This document shows, piece after piece, positions 33,009-41,799 of a stretch of 64,000 bases of DNA (the first letter of the stretch is position 1; every line of letters begins with the position of its first letter). The notes below the pieces were generated by a model that was given only the letters and a program-made list of their open reading frames with translations, did no database searches and was not told the DNA's origin. A program made the translations under genes and the position numbers. Location: contig CAYRTL010000011.1 in assembly GCA_964427005.1 (NCBI GenBank), positions 5,854-69,853 on the forward strand, written 5' to 3'. The DNA comes from JAMXLO01 sp964427005 (GTDB taxonomy: Bacteria; Pseudomonadota; Alphaproteobacteria; Acetobacterales; Acetobacteraceae).

Positions 33009-34163
33009 TCAGACGCGCTTGTCGATGGGTACGAACGGAAGATTTTCGGGTCCCGTGTAGTTCGCAGTCGGGCGAATCAGCTTGTTGTCGATGCGCTGTT
33101 CGATCACGTGCGCGCCCCAACCCGAGGTGCGCGCGATCACGAACAGCGGAGTAAACATCGCCGTCGGCACACCGAGCATGTGGTACGAGATGGCGCTGAA
33201 CCAATCCAGGTTGGCGAACATCTTCTTCGCGTCCGCCATCGTCGCCTCGATCCGATCGGCGATGTTGAACAGCTTCATCGAGCCGGCTGCCTGCGACAGC
33301 CGCCTCGCGACCTCCTTGATGACCTTGTTGCGCGGGTCGGCGATCGTATAGACGGCATGGCCGAAGCCGATGATCACCTCGCGGTTGGCGACCCGCCTGC
33401 GAATATCGGCTTCCGCCTCTTCTGGTGTGTCGTAGCGGCTCTGGATCTCGAACGAGACCTCATTGGCGCCGCCATGCTTGGGCCCGCGTAGCGCGCCGAT
33501 ACCGGCAGTAATGGCCGAATACATGTCGGCACCCGTCCCCGCCACCACGCGGCAGGTGAACGTCGAGGCGTTGAACTCGTGCTCGGCGTAGAGGATCAGC
33601 GACGTATGCATGGCGCGGACAAACATCTCGCTGGGCGGCTTGCCATGCAGCAGATGCAGGAAATGCCCGCCGATGCTGTCGTCATCGGTCTCCACGTCGA
33701 TCCGCTTGCCATTGTGGGCGTAGTGGAACCAGTAGAGCAGCGCTGAGCCGAGAGAGGCCATCAGCCGATCGACGATGTCGCGCGCGCCTGGCTGGTTCTG
33801 GTCTTCCTTCTCAGGCAATGCGCAGCCGAGTACGGAGACCGCGGTTCTCATCACATCCATGGGATGTGAGGCTGGTGGCAGAGCTTCCAGCGCCTGTTTC
33901 AACGGTGCAGGCAACCCGCGCAGCGAGCGCAGCTTCGCCTTGTAGGCGTTGAGTTCGGCGCGTGTTGGCAGCTTGCCGTGCACGATGAGGTAGGCGATCT
34001 CCTCGAACTCGCACGTCTCGGCCACATCGAGGATGTCGTAGCCACGATAGTGCAGGTCGTTGCCGGTGCGCCCGACGGTACAGAGCGCGGTGTTGCCGGC
34101 CGTGACGCCGGACAGTCCGACGCCTTTCTTCGCCCGATTGGGAAGTGTGGCGGTGTCGCTCAT
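33009..34163 (-). CDS. prpC: 2-methylcitrate synthase
   Basis: Condenses propionyl-CoA with oxaloacetate in the methylcitrate cycle for propionate. 384 residues, length and start (MSDTATLPNRAKKGVGLSGVTAGNTAL) of the PrpC rather than the longer GltA type. Catalytic residues can be placed: His in LYAEHEFNAS, His in GFGHAVYT and Asp in ANLDWFSAI. ATG 34163 has AAGGAG well placed; the longer frame upstream runs through a palindromic repeat cluster. It follows prpD on the same strand across 261 bp of repeats. No prpB in the window. Confidence 0.93.
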   Translation of the reverse strand: MSDTATLPNRAKKGVGLSGVTAGNTALCTVGRTGNDLHYRGYDILDVAETCEFEEIAYLIVHGKLPTRAELNAYKAKLRSLRGLPAPLKQALEALPPASHPMDVMRTAVSVLGCALPEKEDQNQPGARDIVDRLMASLGSALLYWFHYAHNGKRIDVETDDDSIGGHFLHLLHGKPPSEMFVRAMHTSLILYAEHEFNASTFTCRVVAGTGADMYSAITAGIGALRGPKHGGANEVSFEIQSRYDTPEEAEADIRRRVANREVIIGFGHAVYTIADPRNKVIKEVARRLSQAAGSMKLFNIADRIEATMADAKKMFANLDWFSAISYHMLGVPTAMFTPLFVIARTSGWGAHVIEQRIDNKLIRPTANYTGPENLPFVPIDKRV

Positions 34164-34189
34164 GCTGGTGCTCCTTCTGTTGTTTTCAC

Positions 34190-34424
34190 CTGCCCACGAA
34201 GTGGGAGAGGTCGGCGCGGAGCGCCGGGGGAGGATGCACTGTGCACCTCGCCCGCTGCGCGGGAGAGGTCGGCGCGAAGCGCCCGGAGGGGGTGCGACGC
34301 GCAGCACCCTCTCCCGCGTCGCTTCGCTCCGCGACCTCTCCCACTGCATGGGCGAGGTGTACACTGCACCCTCTCCCGGCACGCTGTGCGCGGCGACCTC
34401 TCCCGCCTGGCGGGAGAGGTGTTC
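34190..34424. repeat. Cluster of family C palindromes between prpD and prpC
   Basis: At least four copies of a CTCTCCCGC / GCGGGAGAG element in alternating orientation, with linking text such as GTCGGCGCGAAGCG and GAGGTGTACACTG. Nearly the whole 235 bp can pair with itself. Being inside prpDC it may lower prpC expression or protect prpD mRNA. The same motif stands at the edge of the assembly gap at 41689. Confidence 0.85.
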
Positions 34425-35924
34425 TTAGAAAATCCCCGGCTTGCCGACGGCAAGCGTGCCGGCTGGCAAGGCAACATTCAACGTGTGCAGCTCGCCCGCC
34501 TTCAATTGTGGCAATGACTGCGCCGCCTCCAGGAAGCGGTTCGCCTCGCGCGTCGAAATCACGCCGTCGGTCATTGTGGTGAACTTTCGGATGTAGTCGT
34601 CGCGGCCGAACGGCTTCGCACCGAGCGGATGCGCGTTCGCAACGGCGAGTTCGTCCACTATTCGGCTGCCGTCCTGCATCAGCACCTCGACACGACCGCC
34701 AAATGCCTGCTCGGCTGGATCGGTGGAAAGATAGCGCCGCTCCCATTCCGGATCCTCGCGCGTTTCGATCTTGTGCCAGAGCCGAACGGTGTCCGCACGT
34801 CCGGCCCGGCGCGGCGTGTAGCTGTCCACGTGATGCCAGCGCCCGTCCTGCAGCGCGACGGCGAAAATGTACATGATCGAGTGGTCGAGCGTCTCGCGGC
34901 TCGCCTTCGGGTCCATCTTCTGCGGGTCGTTGGCACCGGTGCCGATCACCGCATGGGTGTGATGGCTGGTGTGGATCGTGATCTTCTCGACCTGCTCCAG
35001 ATCGGGAATCTGCTCGCGCATCCGGAAAGCGAGATCGATGAGCGCCTGCGACTGGTATTCGGCGCTGTGTTCCTTGGTGAAGCTGTCGAGGATGGCGCGC
35101 TTCGGCTCTCCCGGCGCCGGCAATGGCACGTGATACAGCGCGTTGGGGCCATCCAGCAGCCAGGCAATCACCGAGTCCTCACCTTCATAGATCGGGCTTG
35201 GCGCGCCTTCGCCGCGCATCACGCGATCCACCGCCTCAACCGCAAGCTTGCCAGCGTGGGCCGGCGCGTACGCCTTCCAGGAGCTGATCTCGCCTTTGCG
35301 TGACTGCCGAGTCGTGGCGCTCACGTGCACGGCCTGTTGCACCGCCTGATAGATCGCCTCCTGCTTCAAGCCGAGAAGCGTACCGATGCCGGCGGCCTGC
35401 GCAGGGGCCAAATGCATGATGTGGTCGATCTTATGCTTGTGCAGCGAGATCGCGCGGACGAGGTCGATGTGGATCTCGTAGCCGGTGGCGATACCGCGGA
35501 TCAGGTCACGACCGGATTTGCCCATGGTCTGCGCCACCGCGAGTATCGGCGGGATATTGTCGCCGGGGTGGGAATAGTCCGCCGCGAGGAACGTGTCGTG
35601 CATGTCGAGTTCGCGCACCGCGGTGCCGTTGGCCCAGGCGGCCCATTCCGGACTGACACGCTTCGTTGCCGGCACACCGAACACCGTGGCCGCGTCCTTG
35701 CGTGGATGACCAAGTGCCATGTCGCGCGCGGATACCACCGGATGCCGGTTGATCGCGCCGATGGCCACCGCCGCGTTGTCGATGATGCGGTTGACGATCA
35801 TGGCGGTGACATCGCGCTCCACCGGCACCTTATCGGCGGCAACCGCGGCGATCTTCCAGGCGAGCTGATCCTCGCGCCTCAGATTGTCCTTGGATGGGTG
35901 CACCCTTACGTCGTGCAGGATCAT
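34425..35924 (-). CDS. prpD: 2-methylcitrate dehydratase
   Basis: Iron-independent dehydratase of the MmgE/PrpD family, 499 residues, converting 2-methylcitrate to methyl-cis-aconitate. Diagnostic stretches: NRIIDNAAVAIGAINRHPVVSARDMAL, GTAVRELDMHDTFLAADYSHPGDNIPPILAVAQ (DMHD and HPGD active-site segments), and HTHAVIGTGANDPQKMDPKASRETLDHSIMYI. The ATG 35924 (MILHDVRVHPSKDNLRRED) is fixed by GGAGGAAA just upstream; the longer frame lacks a ribosome site. Divergent from the hydantoinase-like gene. Confidence 0.94.
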   Translation of the reverse strand: MILHDVRVHPSKDNLRREDQLAWKIAAVAADKVPVERDVTAMIVNRIIDNAAVAIGAINRHPVVSARDMALGHPRKDAATVFGVPATKRVSPEWAAWANGTAVRELDMHDTFLAADYSHPGDNIPPILAVAQTMGKSGRDLIRGIATGYEIHIDLVRAISLHKHKIDHIMHLAPAQAAGIGTLLGLKQEAIYQAVQQAVHVSATTRQSRKGEISSWKAYAPAHAGKLAVEAVDRVMRGEGAPSPIYEGEDSVIAWLLDGPNALYHVPLPAPGEPKRAILDSFTKEHSAEYQSQALIDLAFRMREQIPDLEQVEKITIHTSHHTHAVIGTGANDPQKMDPKASRETLDHSIMYIFAVALQDGRWHHVDSYTPRRAGRADTVRLWHKIETREDPEWERRYLSTDPAEQAFGGRVEVLMQDGSRIVDELAVANAHPLGAKPFGRDDYIRKFTTMTDGVISTREANRFLEAAQSLPQLKAGELHTLNVALPAGTLAVGKPGIF

Positions 35925-36012
35925 GCGTTTCCTCCGATGGATCGGGACCGGCTGGTGCCCGTGCGCGATCCTTCGTAAGGTCAAGCGCATTGCATCGCAA
36001 CTGAGTGCCAAG

Positions 36013-36031
36013 GACACTTATATATAGTGTC
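36013..36031. promoter_or_regulatory. Operator-like dyad over the start of the amidohydrolase gene
   Basis: GACACT-TATATAT-AGTGTC, perfect 6-bp arms with a 7-bp A/T centre, unusual in this GC-rich window. It covers the GTG start codon (36027-36029) and lies in the 102-bp gap to the divergent prpD, so a bound regulator could block initiation of the rightward gene. Confidence 0.5.
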
Positions 36032-37388
36032 AGCTCCATTCGACCGGGTGATCATCGGTGAGGTGGTCACCAGCGACACCGTCATCCCGCAGGGCTACAT
36101 CGCCGTGCGCGGCGAGGTCATCGCCGCCATTGGCGAAGGAACGCCACCGCCGGCGAAGGAAACCATCGATCACAGTGGCAAGCTGATCCTGCCTGGATTG
36201 GTCGATGGCCACATGCACACTTCGTCGTCCACCGGCTGGCCGGGCATCGAGACGGCGACGAAGAGCGCCGCGGCTGGCGGTGTCACGACCTGCGTGGACA
36301 TGCCGTACGATGTGCCGAAGCCGGTGACCGATGCCGCCATTCTTGCCGACAAAATCGGCTGGGTGGAGCGCACGGCGCATGTGGACATGGCGCTATATGG
36401 CACGATCACCAAGACGGGCGGCGTCGGTGCCATTGCAGGACTGGCGGCCGGCGGCATCTCGGCATTCAAGCTGTCCACCTACGAGTATGACGCGGTGCGG
36501 TTCCCGCGCATCGATCATCCCACCATGCTCGCGGCGTTCCGTGAGATCGCGAAAACCGGACTGCCGTGCGCGATCCATAACGAGGATCAGGAACTGGTGG
36601 AGATGCTGACCGCGCAGGCGCGCGCCGAGGGACGCATCGAGCCGATCATGCACTGCCGCACGCGCCCGCCGCTGGCCGAGACGATGGCCGACCTCGAGAT
36701 TTTCGAGATGGCGCTGGAGACCGGCGCACACGTGCACATCGCGCACTCGTCACTCTCTCGGGGGTTCGAGATAGCCGAGACGTTCCGCGGCATGGGCGCG
36801 AAGTCCACCGGCGAGGCGTGCATCCAGTATCTCTGCATGACCGAGGACGACATCGTGCGGCTCGGCGGCAAGGGAAAATGCAACCCGCCGTTCCGCACCG
36901 CAGATGAGGTGGAGCGGATGTGGGCGTGCCTGACGGCGGGGAAGATCGCCTACGTCTCGACGGATCACGCGCCGTGGCCGATCGAGCGCAAGACGCTGCC
37001 GGACATCTTCGCCAATGGTGCCGGACTGACCGGGATGCAGAGCTTTGCGCCGCTGATGTTCTCGCTGCTCGATGAGCGCGGACTGCCGCCGGCAGTGATG
37101 GCCACTTACTGCGCCGAACGCAGCGCGCAGATGCACGGGATATGGCCAAAGAAAGGCGCGCTCCGCGTCGGCTCGGACGCCGATATATGCGTGCTGGAGC
37201 GCGGCAACTTCGTGTTTGACGAGGCGAACATCCAGGATCGGCCGGAGATGCGCTGGTCGCCCTATCACGGGCGCAAGATGCGCGCGCGAGTGGTCGCGAC
37301 GTATCTCCGCGGCGCGCTGATCTGGGACGGCGCGACAGTGCTGGCGAGGCCCGGCAATGGTCGGTTCATTCGGCGGAGCGCGCACTGA
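36027..37388 (+). CDS. Dihydropyrimidinase/allantoinase-like cyclic amidohydrolase
   Basis: 453-residue TIM-barrel metallohydrolase that opens cyclic ureides such as hydantoins, dihydropyrimidines or allantoin. Metal site: VDGHMHTSS (HxH), carbamylated-Lys candidate in GISAFKLSTYEYD, His in CAIHNEDQE and VHIAHSSLS, and Asp in YVSTDHAPW. The HxH and AFKLS context is closest to allantoinase/hydantoinase. GTG start gives MSAPFDRVIIGEVVTSDTVI; AAGGA is 12 bases upstream. Its product type would fit the carbamoyl hydrolase and racemase at 40-42 kb. Confidence 0.87.
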   Translation: MSAPFDRVIIGEVVTSDTVIPQGYIAVRGEVIAAIGEGTPPPAKETIDHSGKLILPGLVDGHMHTSSSTGWPGIETATKSAAAGGVTTCVDMPYDVPKPVTDAAILADKIGWVERTAHVDMALYGTITKTGGVGAIAGLAAGGISAFKLSTYEYDAVRFPRIDHPTMLAAFREIAKTGLPCAIHNEDQELVEMLTAQARAEGRIEPIMHCRTRPPLAETMADLEIFEMALETGAHVHIAHSSLSRGFEIAETFRGMGAKSTGEACIQYLCMTEDDIVRLGGKGKCNPPFRTADEVERMWACLTAGKIAYVSTDHAPWPIERKTLPDIFANGAGLTGMQSFAPLMFSLLDERGLPPAVMATYCAERSAQMHGIWPKKGALRVGSDADICVLERGNFVFDEANIQDRPEMRWSPYHGRKMRARVVATYLRGALIWDGATVLARPGNGRFIRRSAH

Positions 37389-37797
37389 CAGCTTGTTCCG
37401 GCCGCACCGGCGGCCGTTGCTGCGCCTTGCTCTGGCATTTGGGGCAGGCGCGATTGTCGTGTTCAGCGTTGCCGCGGTCGTGTGGCTGCGGATACATGTC
37501 GTGCCGCCGGACTGCGAAGATCCCGAGACGCTCGCGCTGGTGCGCCGCAGTCTCACGGGCCGTTTCAAGTTGCCGGACAGCCTCGCGATGGAGAATATCC
37601 GGACCCACGCGGGCGGCTATCTTGCGTTCCGCTTCGCCTGCGAAGCCGATTTGCGGGGCATCAATCGCCAGGATCTCGCACCGGGAGCGCCGATTCCCGG
37701 TTCAGTACGCTATGTGAGCCGGTTGACCGACAGCGGGCGCCGGCATGAAGTGACGGTGAGGATCCAACCGCTGCTGAAACTGGAGCGCGTGCAGTGA
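37357..37797 (+). CDS. Small single-pass membrane protein, unknown function
   Basis: 146 residues. A basic head (FRPHRRPLLR) precedes one hydrophobic segment at about 24-45 (LALAFGAGAIVVFSVAAVVWL), then a soluble part of about 100 residues with two Cys (PPDCEDPET and RFACEADLRG). It overlaps the end of the amidohydrolase gene by 32 bases. The topology suggests N-in with the C-domain in the periplasm. I do not recognise a family. Confidence 0.6.
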   Translation: MVGSFGGARTDSLFRPHRRPLLRLALAFGAGAIVVFSVAAVVWLRIHVVPPDCEDPETLALVRRSLTGRFKLPDSLAMENIRTHAGGYLAFRFACEADLRGINRQDLAPGAPIPGSVRYVSRLTDSGRRHEVTVRIQPLLKLERVQ

Positions 37798-37835
37798 GCT
37801 GGCCAATCGCGACGCCATTCGTCATTGGGTTCCAG

Positions 37836-38966
37836 TCAGCTTGAAGGCGCTCCAGTCGGCAAGCCATGAGGCCAGTGTTGCAGATCGCAGGCCAGGTACC
37901 GTTCATTTGGCGCGACAATAAGATAGGTCGGCTCGAACCGCTCGACATCGTTGAAGTCGAACGCGCACTCCTGGAAGTGCATCCAACCAACGCGCGCAGC
38001 GCCCGTCTCTTGCAGCATGGGCTGCCAGAACATGTCGGTGTAGCTGTCGCCGAGTACCAGCACCCGTTCGCTGCCGGACGCCTGCTCGAAGGCATAGGGG
38101 AAGAAGACGCCCCCATAAGGTGGCGCACGAAAGAGGTCGATCGGCCTCCACGCGCGGTGGGACGCAGACAAACGCCAGCCGTAGTCATAGTCGGGAAGCT
38201 CATCCTGCAGGCCGAGCATCATCGAGAGATCGCCGCCCCGGACCGGCGTCGGTGGAGACAGCGCCTTTGCCGGATCGATCGACCAATTGGCACGGCCGAT
38301 GGCCCGCATCGCCAGATTGAACGCCGTCAGTGCGGCATTCCACCGCCAGTGCGTATCCGCGTGACGGTACAGATGATCGGCATCCGGTGTGGCGGCGAAC
38401 GCAGCCTTCAGATCGACGGTGGCGATATGATGATTCCGCAGTTCGCGGATGGCGAGATCGTACTCAAGCGGACCACTGATCTGCCACCACGGCGGCAAAT
38501 ACTGCGTCGGGATTGACTGGGCATTTGGTGGCACCAACACGAGGAGATGAGTGCCACGCGGCGCGAGGGTACGCTCCAGCGCTGCCACCACGTTGACGAA
38601 GTGCAGCACGTTTTCCTGCCGATACAGCGAACCGGTAGACTGGCCGACCACGCCTTCGCCGCCGTAGTAGAGATGAGCGTGCCGGCCGAAAAACACCCGC
38701 CGGTCGCTCGGACTGAGGAGAGCGTACTCGACGATGCCGCGCAGGTAAGGCAGCGTGTGGGCATAACCGAAGTCGTCGCCGACAAATTCGCGAATGGCCC
38801 GCGCCCAATGATTGATCGCGCCACCCGGTGCGGTGGTTGCCCCCGGTACTCTGAAGGCCTGCCAGCCTCGCATCGGATCAGGCACGAGCGCGCCGAGCAT
38901 CACCAGCACGAGGAGCGCCAGTGCCATAGGACCGAGATAACGCCGATGCCGCGGGATCAGCGCCAT
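37836..38966 (-). CDS. AlgJ/AlgX-like SGNH-type acetyltransferase partner
   Basis: 376-residue membrane-anchored periplasmic protein. One TM helix near the N-terminus (PMALALLVLVMLGALV), then an SGNH-like domain with HADTHWRWNA (DxHW motif) and VLVLGDSYTDMFWQPML (nucleophile Ser). This set is typical of AlgJ/AlgX proteins, which hand acyl groups from an MBOAT to an exported polysaccharide. ATG 38966 lies 2 bases after the MBOAT stop; longer upstream frames are not protein-like. No polysaccharide polymerase lies nearby. Confidence 0.85.
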   Translation of the reverse strand: MALIPRHRRYLGPMALALLVLVMLGALVPDPMRGWQAFRVPGATTAPGGAINHWARAIREFVGDDFGYAHTLPYLRGIVEYALLSPSDRRVFFGRHAHLYYGGEGVVGQSTGSLYRQENVLHFVNVVAALERTLAPRGTHLLVLVPPNAQSIPTQYLPPWWQISGPLEYDLAIRELRNHHIATVDLKAAFAATPDADHLYRHADTHWRWNAALTAFNLAMRAIGRANWSIDPAKALSPPTPVRGGDLSMMLGLQDELPDYDYGWRLSASHRAWRPIDLFRAPPYGGVFFPYAFEQASGSERVLVLGDSYTDMFWQPMLQETGAARVGWMHFQECAFDFNDVERFEPTYLIVAPNERYLACDLQHWPHGLPTGAPSS

Positions 38967-38968
38967 TG

Positions 38969-40390
38969 TCAGAACCGGTAGTACAGGAACGGGCTGTATT
39001 CGCTGGCGCCCGCGATGATCATCGACACGAAAAGCAGGGCCAGCACCCAGGCGTTGTCGCCAATTGCAGTGCCTCGCTCGCCAATCAGCCTGGCGACTGC
39101 ATGGCGAAGTCGCGGCAGCCGCCACTTCCATAACCCAAGCAGTCCGGCGACAGCGAGCACTGCCTCAGTCGCCGGATTGAGCGCGATATGCATGGGCACC
39201 GACAGGCTGGTCGGGCCGTTGAGGCCGGCGAGGCCGGAAAAGATTTCGCCGGCGCGGCCGAAGCCGCTCGCGCGGAACCAGACCCAGCCGAGGAACACGA
39301 CGAGCAAGGTGTAGACATGGGCCATCGGCTTCGGCCAGCGCGCGAGTAGGCGGCCGAGTCCCGCACGCTCGAGCACCAGGAACAGGCCGTGATGAATACC
39401 CCAGATCACGAAAGTCCAACTTGCGCCGTGCCATAGCCCGCACAGCACGAACACTGTCCACAGATTGGCGTAGGTCCTGGCCGGTGAAACCCGGTTGCCG
39501 CCGAGAGGGATGTAAAGATAGTCACGCAGCCACGCCGATAGGCTCATATGCCAGCGCCGCCAGAAATCGGTGATGCTCAAAGAGGCATAGGGGACGCGGA
39601 AGTTACGCGGCAGCGTGAATCCCGTCATGATTCCGAGCCCGACTGCCATCGTCGAATAGCCGCCGAAGTCGAAATAAATCTGCATGGCATAGGCATAGAG
39701 TCCCAGCCACGACTCGATAAAGCCGGGTGACGGAGCCTGATCGAATAGCGCGTCCGCAACAGGTGCTATTCGATCCGCAATCAGCACTTTCCAGGCAAGC
39801 CCAATGACGAAGATGCGCATGCCGGCTGAGAATCGCTCGAGTGTAACCCGACGCTCGTGCAACTGCCGCGCGACGGTCGCGTAGCGCACGATCGGCCCGG
39901 ACACGAGTTGCGGGAACATCGACATGTAGAGCATGAATTCTTCGAAGCGCCGATTGGCGGTGACCCGCCGCTTCGCGATGTCGGCAATGTAAGAGATTGC
40001 GTGGAATGTGTAGAACGAAATACCGAGGGGCAGGAGGAGTTTGGGGACGGGCAAGGCAATGCCGAAGAAGCCAATGAGCGGGTTGAGGTTCTCGACCAGG
40101 AATCCGCTATATTTGCAGATCGCAAGGACCAGCAGATTGCCCGCTACGCCATAAGCGAGGAGGCGATAGCGTTGATCATCATCTGCGCGATCGATGGCGA
40201 TCGCCAGGCGGAAGTTGGCGGCGATCGATGCGAGCAAGATCAACAGGAATGGCGGCTTGTCGGCGGAATAGAACAGGAGGGAAAAGGCGATGAAGACGAT
40301 GTTCCTGGCGCGGATGCTCTTGAAACTGAAATAGCAGATCAGGAAAATCGGGAAGAAGCAGAATAGGAAGATTTTCGAGGCGAACGTCAT
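38969..40390 (-). CDS. MBOAT-family membrane O-acyltransferase (AlgI-like)
   Basis: 473-residue multi-pass inner-membrane enzyme, about 11-12 helices. Signature FWRRWHMSLSAWLRDYLYIPLGGNR and the catalytic His H321 in LCGLWHGASW. The C-terminus ends FLYYRF, like AlgI. It likely moves acetyl or acyl groups across the membrane to the neighbouring AlgJ-like protein. Divergent from the carbamoyl hydrolase gene. A second, distinct MBOAT is at 54669-56051. Confidence 0.92.
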   Translation of the reverse strand: MTFASKIFLFCFFPIFLICYFSFKSIRARNIVFIAFSLLFYSADKPPFLLILLASIAANFRLAIAIDRADDDQRYRLLAYGVAGNLLVLAICKYSGFLVENLNPLIGFFGIALPVPKLLLPLGISFYTFHAISYIADIAKRRVTANRRFEEFMLYMSMFPQLVSGPIVRYATVARQLHERRVTLERFSAGMRIFVIGLAWKVLIADRIAPVADALFDQAPSPGFIESWLGLYAYAMQIYFDFGGYSTMAVGLGIMTGFTLPRNFRVPYASLSITDFWRRWHMSLSAWLRDYLYIPLGGNRVSPARTYANLWTVFVLCGLWHGASWTFVIWGIHHGLFLVLERAGLGRLLARWPKPMAHVYTLLVVFLGWVWFRASGFGRAGEIFSGLAGLNGPTSLSVPMHIALNPATEAVLAVAGLLGLWKWRLPRLRHAVARLIGERGTAIGDNAWVLALLFVSMIIAGASEYSPFLYYRF

Positions 40391-40492
40391 GCGGATCCGT
40401 CTGGTAGCATTTCCTCGGGCGGCGAGAGGTGTTAGCCGGGCCGGTCAGGTCCGGCAAGCGCAGGTGAACCGTTGGCAGTTGGAGAGATCGCA

Positions 40493-41464
40493 ATGAGTCG
40501 AAACATTACAGTTGCCGCGGCGCAGCTTGGGCCAGTCCAGATGGCCGAACCGCGCTCGGTCGCCGTCGAGCGCATGGTGCGTCTGATGGAGCGCGCGCAT
40601 CGACGCGGGGTGGAACTCGTGGTGTTTCCCGAGCTTGCGCTGACGACGTTCTTTCCCCGCCACTACCATCGGGACATAAGCGAGGCGGATCATTGGTTCG
40701 AGACGGCGATGCCTTCGAATGAGACGGCGCCGCTGTTTGCCGCAGCGCGCAAGTATGGCATCGGTTTCCATCTTGGCTATGCCGAAATGACCGAGGACAA
40801 GCGGCGGTTCAACACGTCGATCCTGGTCAATCCGGATGGCGACATTCTGCTGAAGTACCGAAAGGTGCATCTGCCTGGCCACGCGGAATACGATCCACGG
40901 CGGAAGGTGCAGCATCTGGAGAAACGCTATTTCGAAGTCGGCGATCTTGGTTTCCCGGTGATCCGGGCACCGATGGGCGGGGTCGATGGCATCAATATGG
41001 GAATGATGATCTGCAATGACCGCCGCTGGCCCGAGGCCTGGCGCGTACTGGGGCTGCAAAGCGTCGAGCTGGTGCTGCTTGGCTACAACACGCCGAGTTT
41101 GAACATGGAGGCAGGCGGGTTCGAGGCGCACCATCTGCGCGTGTTCCACTCGCACCTGTCGATCCAGGCCGGCTGCTATCAGAATGCGTGCTTCGCGGTG
41201 GCGACGGCGAAGGCTGGCACCGAGGATGGCTGCGAACTGTTCGGCCATTCGATCATCGTCAATCCGCAGGGCGAGATCATCGCGATGGCGACGAGTTGGG
41301 ACGATGAGCTGATCACGGCCGATTGCAATCTGGACATGTGTGCACTCGGCCGCACGACGATTTTTGCCTTTGAGAAGCATCGCCGGCCGGAGCACTACAC
41401 GAGAATCACACAGCAGGCGGGCGCGGTGGACCCGCCGGTATGGTCGAAGCGGGCAGCGGAGTGA
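40493..41464 (+). CDS. N-carbamoyl-D-amino-acid hydrolase
   Basis: 323-residue nitrilase-superfamily enzyme that releases D-amino acid, CO2 and NH3 from N-carbamoyl-D-amino acids. It follows the known Agrobacterium D-carbamoylase closely: VVFPELALTTFFPR (E47), KYRKVHLPGH (K124), MMICNDRRWPEAWR (C174), HLEKRYFEVGDLGFPV and GYNTP are all present. ATG 40493 is preceded by GGAGAG; an upstream start at 40472 would add 7 residues before this site. Works downstream of a D-hydantoinase; a hydantoinase-like gene is at 36 kb and a racemase follows. Confidence 0.93.
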   Translation: MSRNITVAAAQLGPVQMAEPRSVAVERMVRLMERAHRRGVELVVFPELALTTFFPRHYHRDISEADHWFETAMPSNETAPLFAAARKYGIGFHLGYAEMTEDKRRFNTSILVNPDGDILLKYRKVHLPGHAEYDPRRKVQHLEKRYFEVGDLGFPVIRAPMGGVDGINMGMMICNDRRWPEAWRVLGLQSVELVLLGYNTPSLNMEAGGFEAHHLRVFHSHLSIQAGCYQNACFAVATAKAGTEDGCELFGHSIIVNPQGEIIAMATSWDDELITADCNLDMCALGRTTIFAFEKHRRPEHYTRITQQAGAVDPPVWSKRAAE

Positions 41465-41699
41465 GGGCTTAAGGCTCCGCTAACCGATGTGTGCCAAAGC
41501 GACGCGATGAGCGGAATTGGTTCCATTCCTGCGGCCGAAGCACACAAGCCTGTCGAGAAGCGAGAGGAAGCGGACCGCGATGGCGGCAGAAAGCCAGCCC
41601 CGCGCCGCCTTCGCAAGCAGGAGTCGGCCGACGATATGGTCGAGGTGGAACAGCACAGCCTGGACGTGGAGGCCTGACGGCATCGTACACCTCGCCCGC
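41465..41699. other. Non-coding or degraded stretch up to the assembly gap
   Basis: No gene I can name. A leftward open frame of 67 codons (41480-41683) contains a hydrophobic part and a Cys/Arg-rich part but has no clear start, no ribosome site and no family I recognise. The last bases, GTACACCTCGCCCGC, match the family C repeats seen at 34190-34424. Confidence 0.45.
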
Positions 41700-41799
41700 N
41701 NNNNNNNNNNNNNNNNNNNNNNNNNNNNNNNNNNNNNNNNNNNNNNNNNNNNNNNNNNNNNNNNNNNNNNNNNNNNNNNNNNNNNNNNNNNNNNNNNNN
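41700..41799. other. Scaffold gap, 100 N
   Basis: Exactly 100 ambiguous bases, the conventional filler for a gap of unknown size. It starts inside a family C palindrome and removes the 3' end of the racemase gene on its right. Confidence 0.98.

Noticed and set aside
33009..34163. Ordinary citrate synthase (GltA)
   Set aside because: Length 384, the N-terminal sequence and the prpD neighbour point to 2-methylcitrate synthase.
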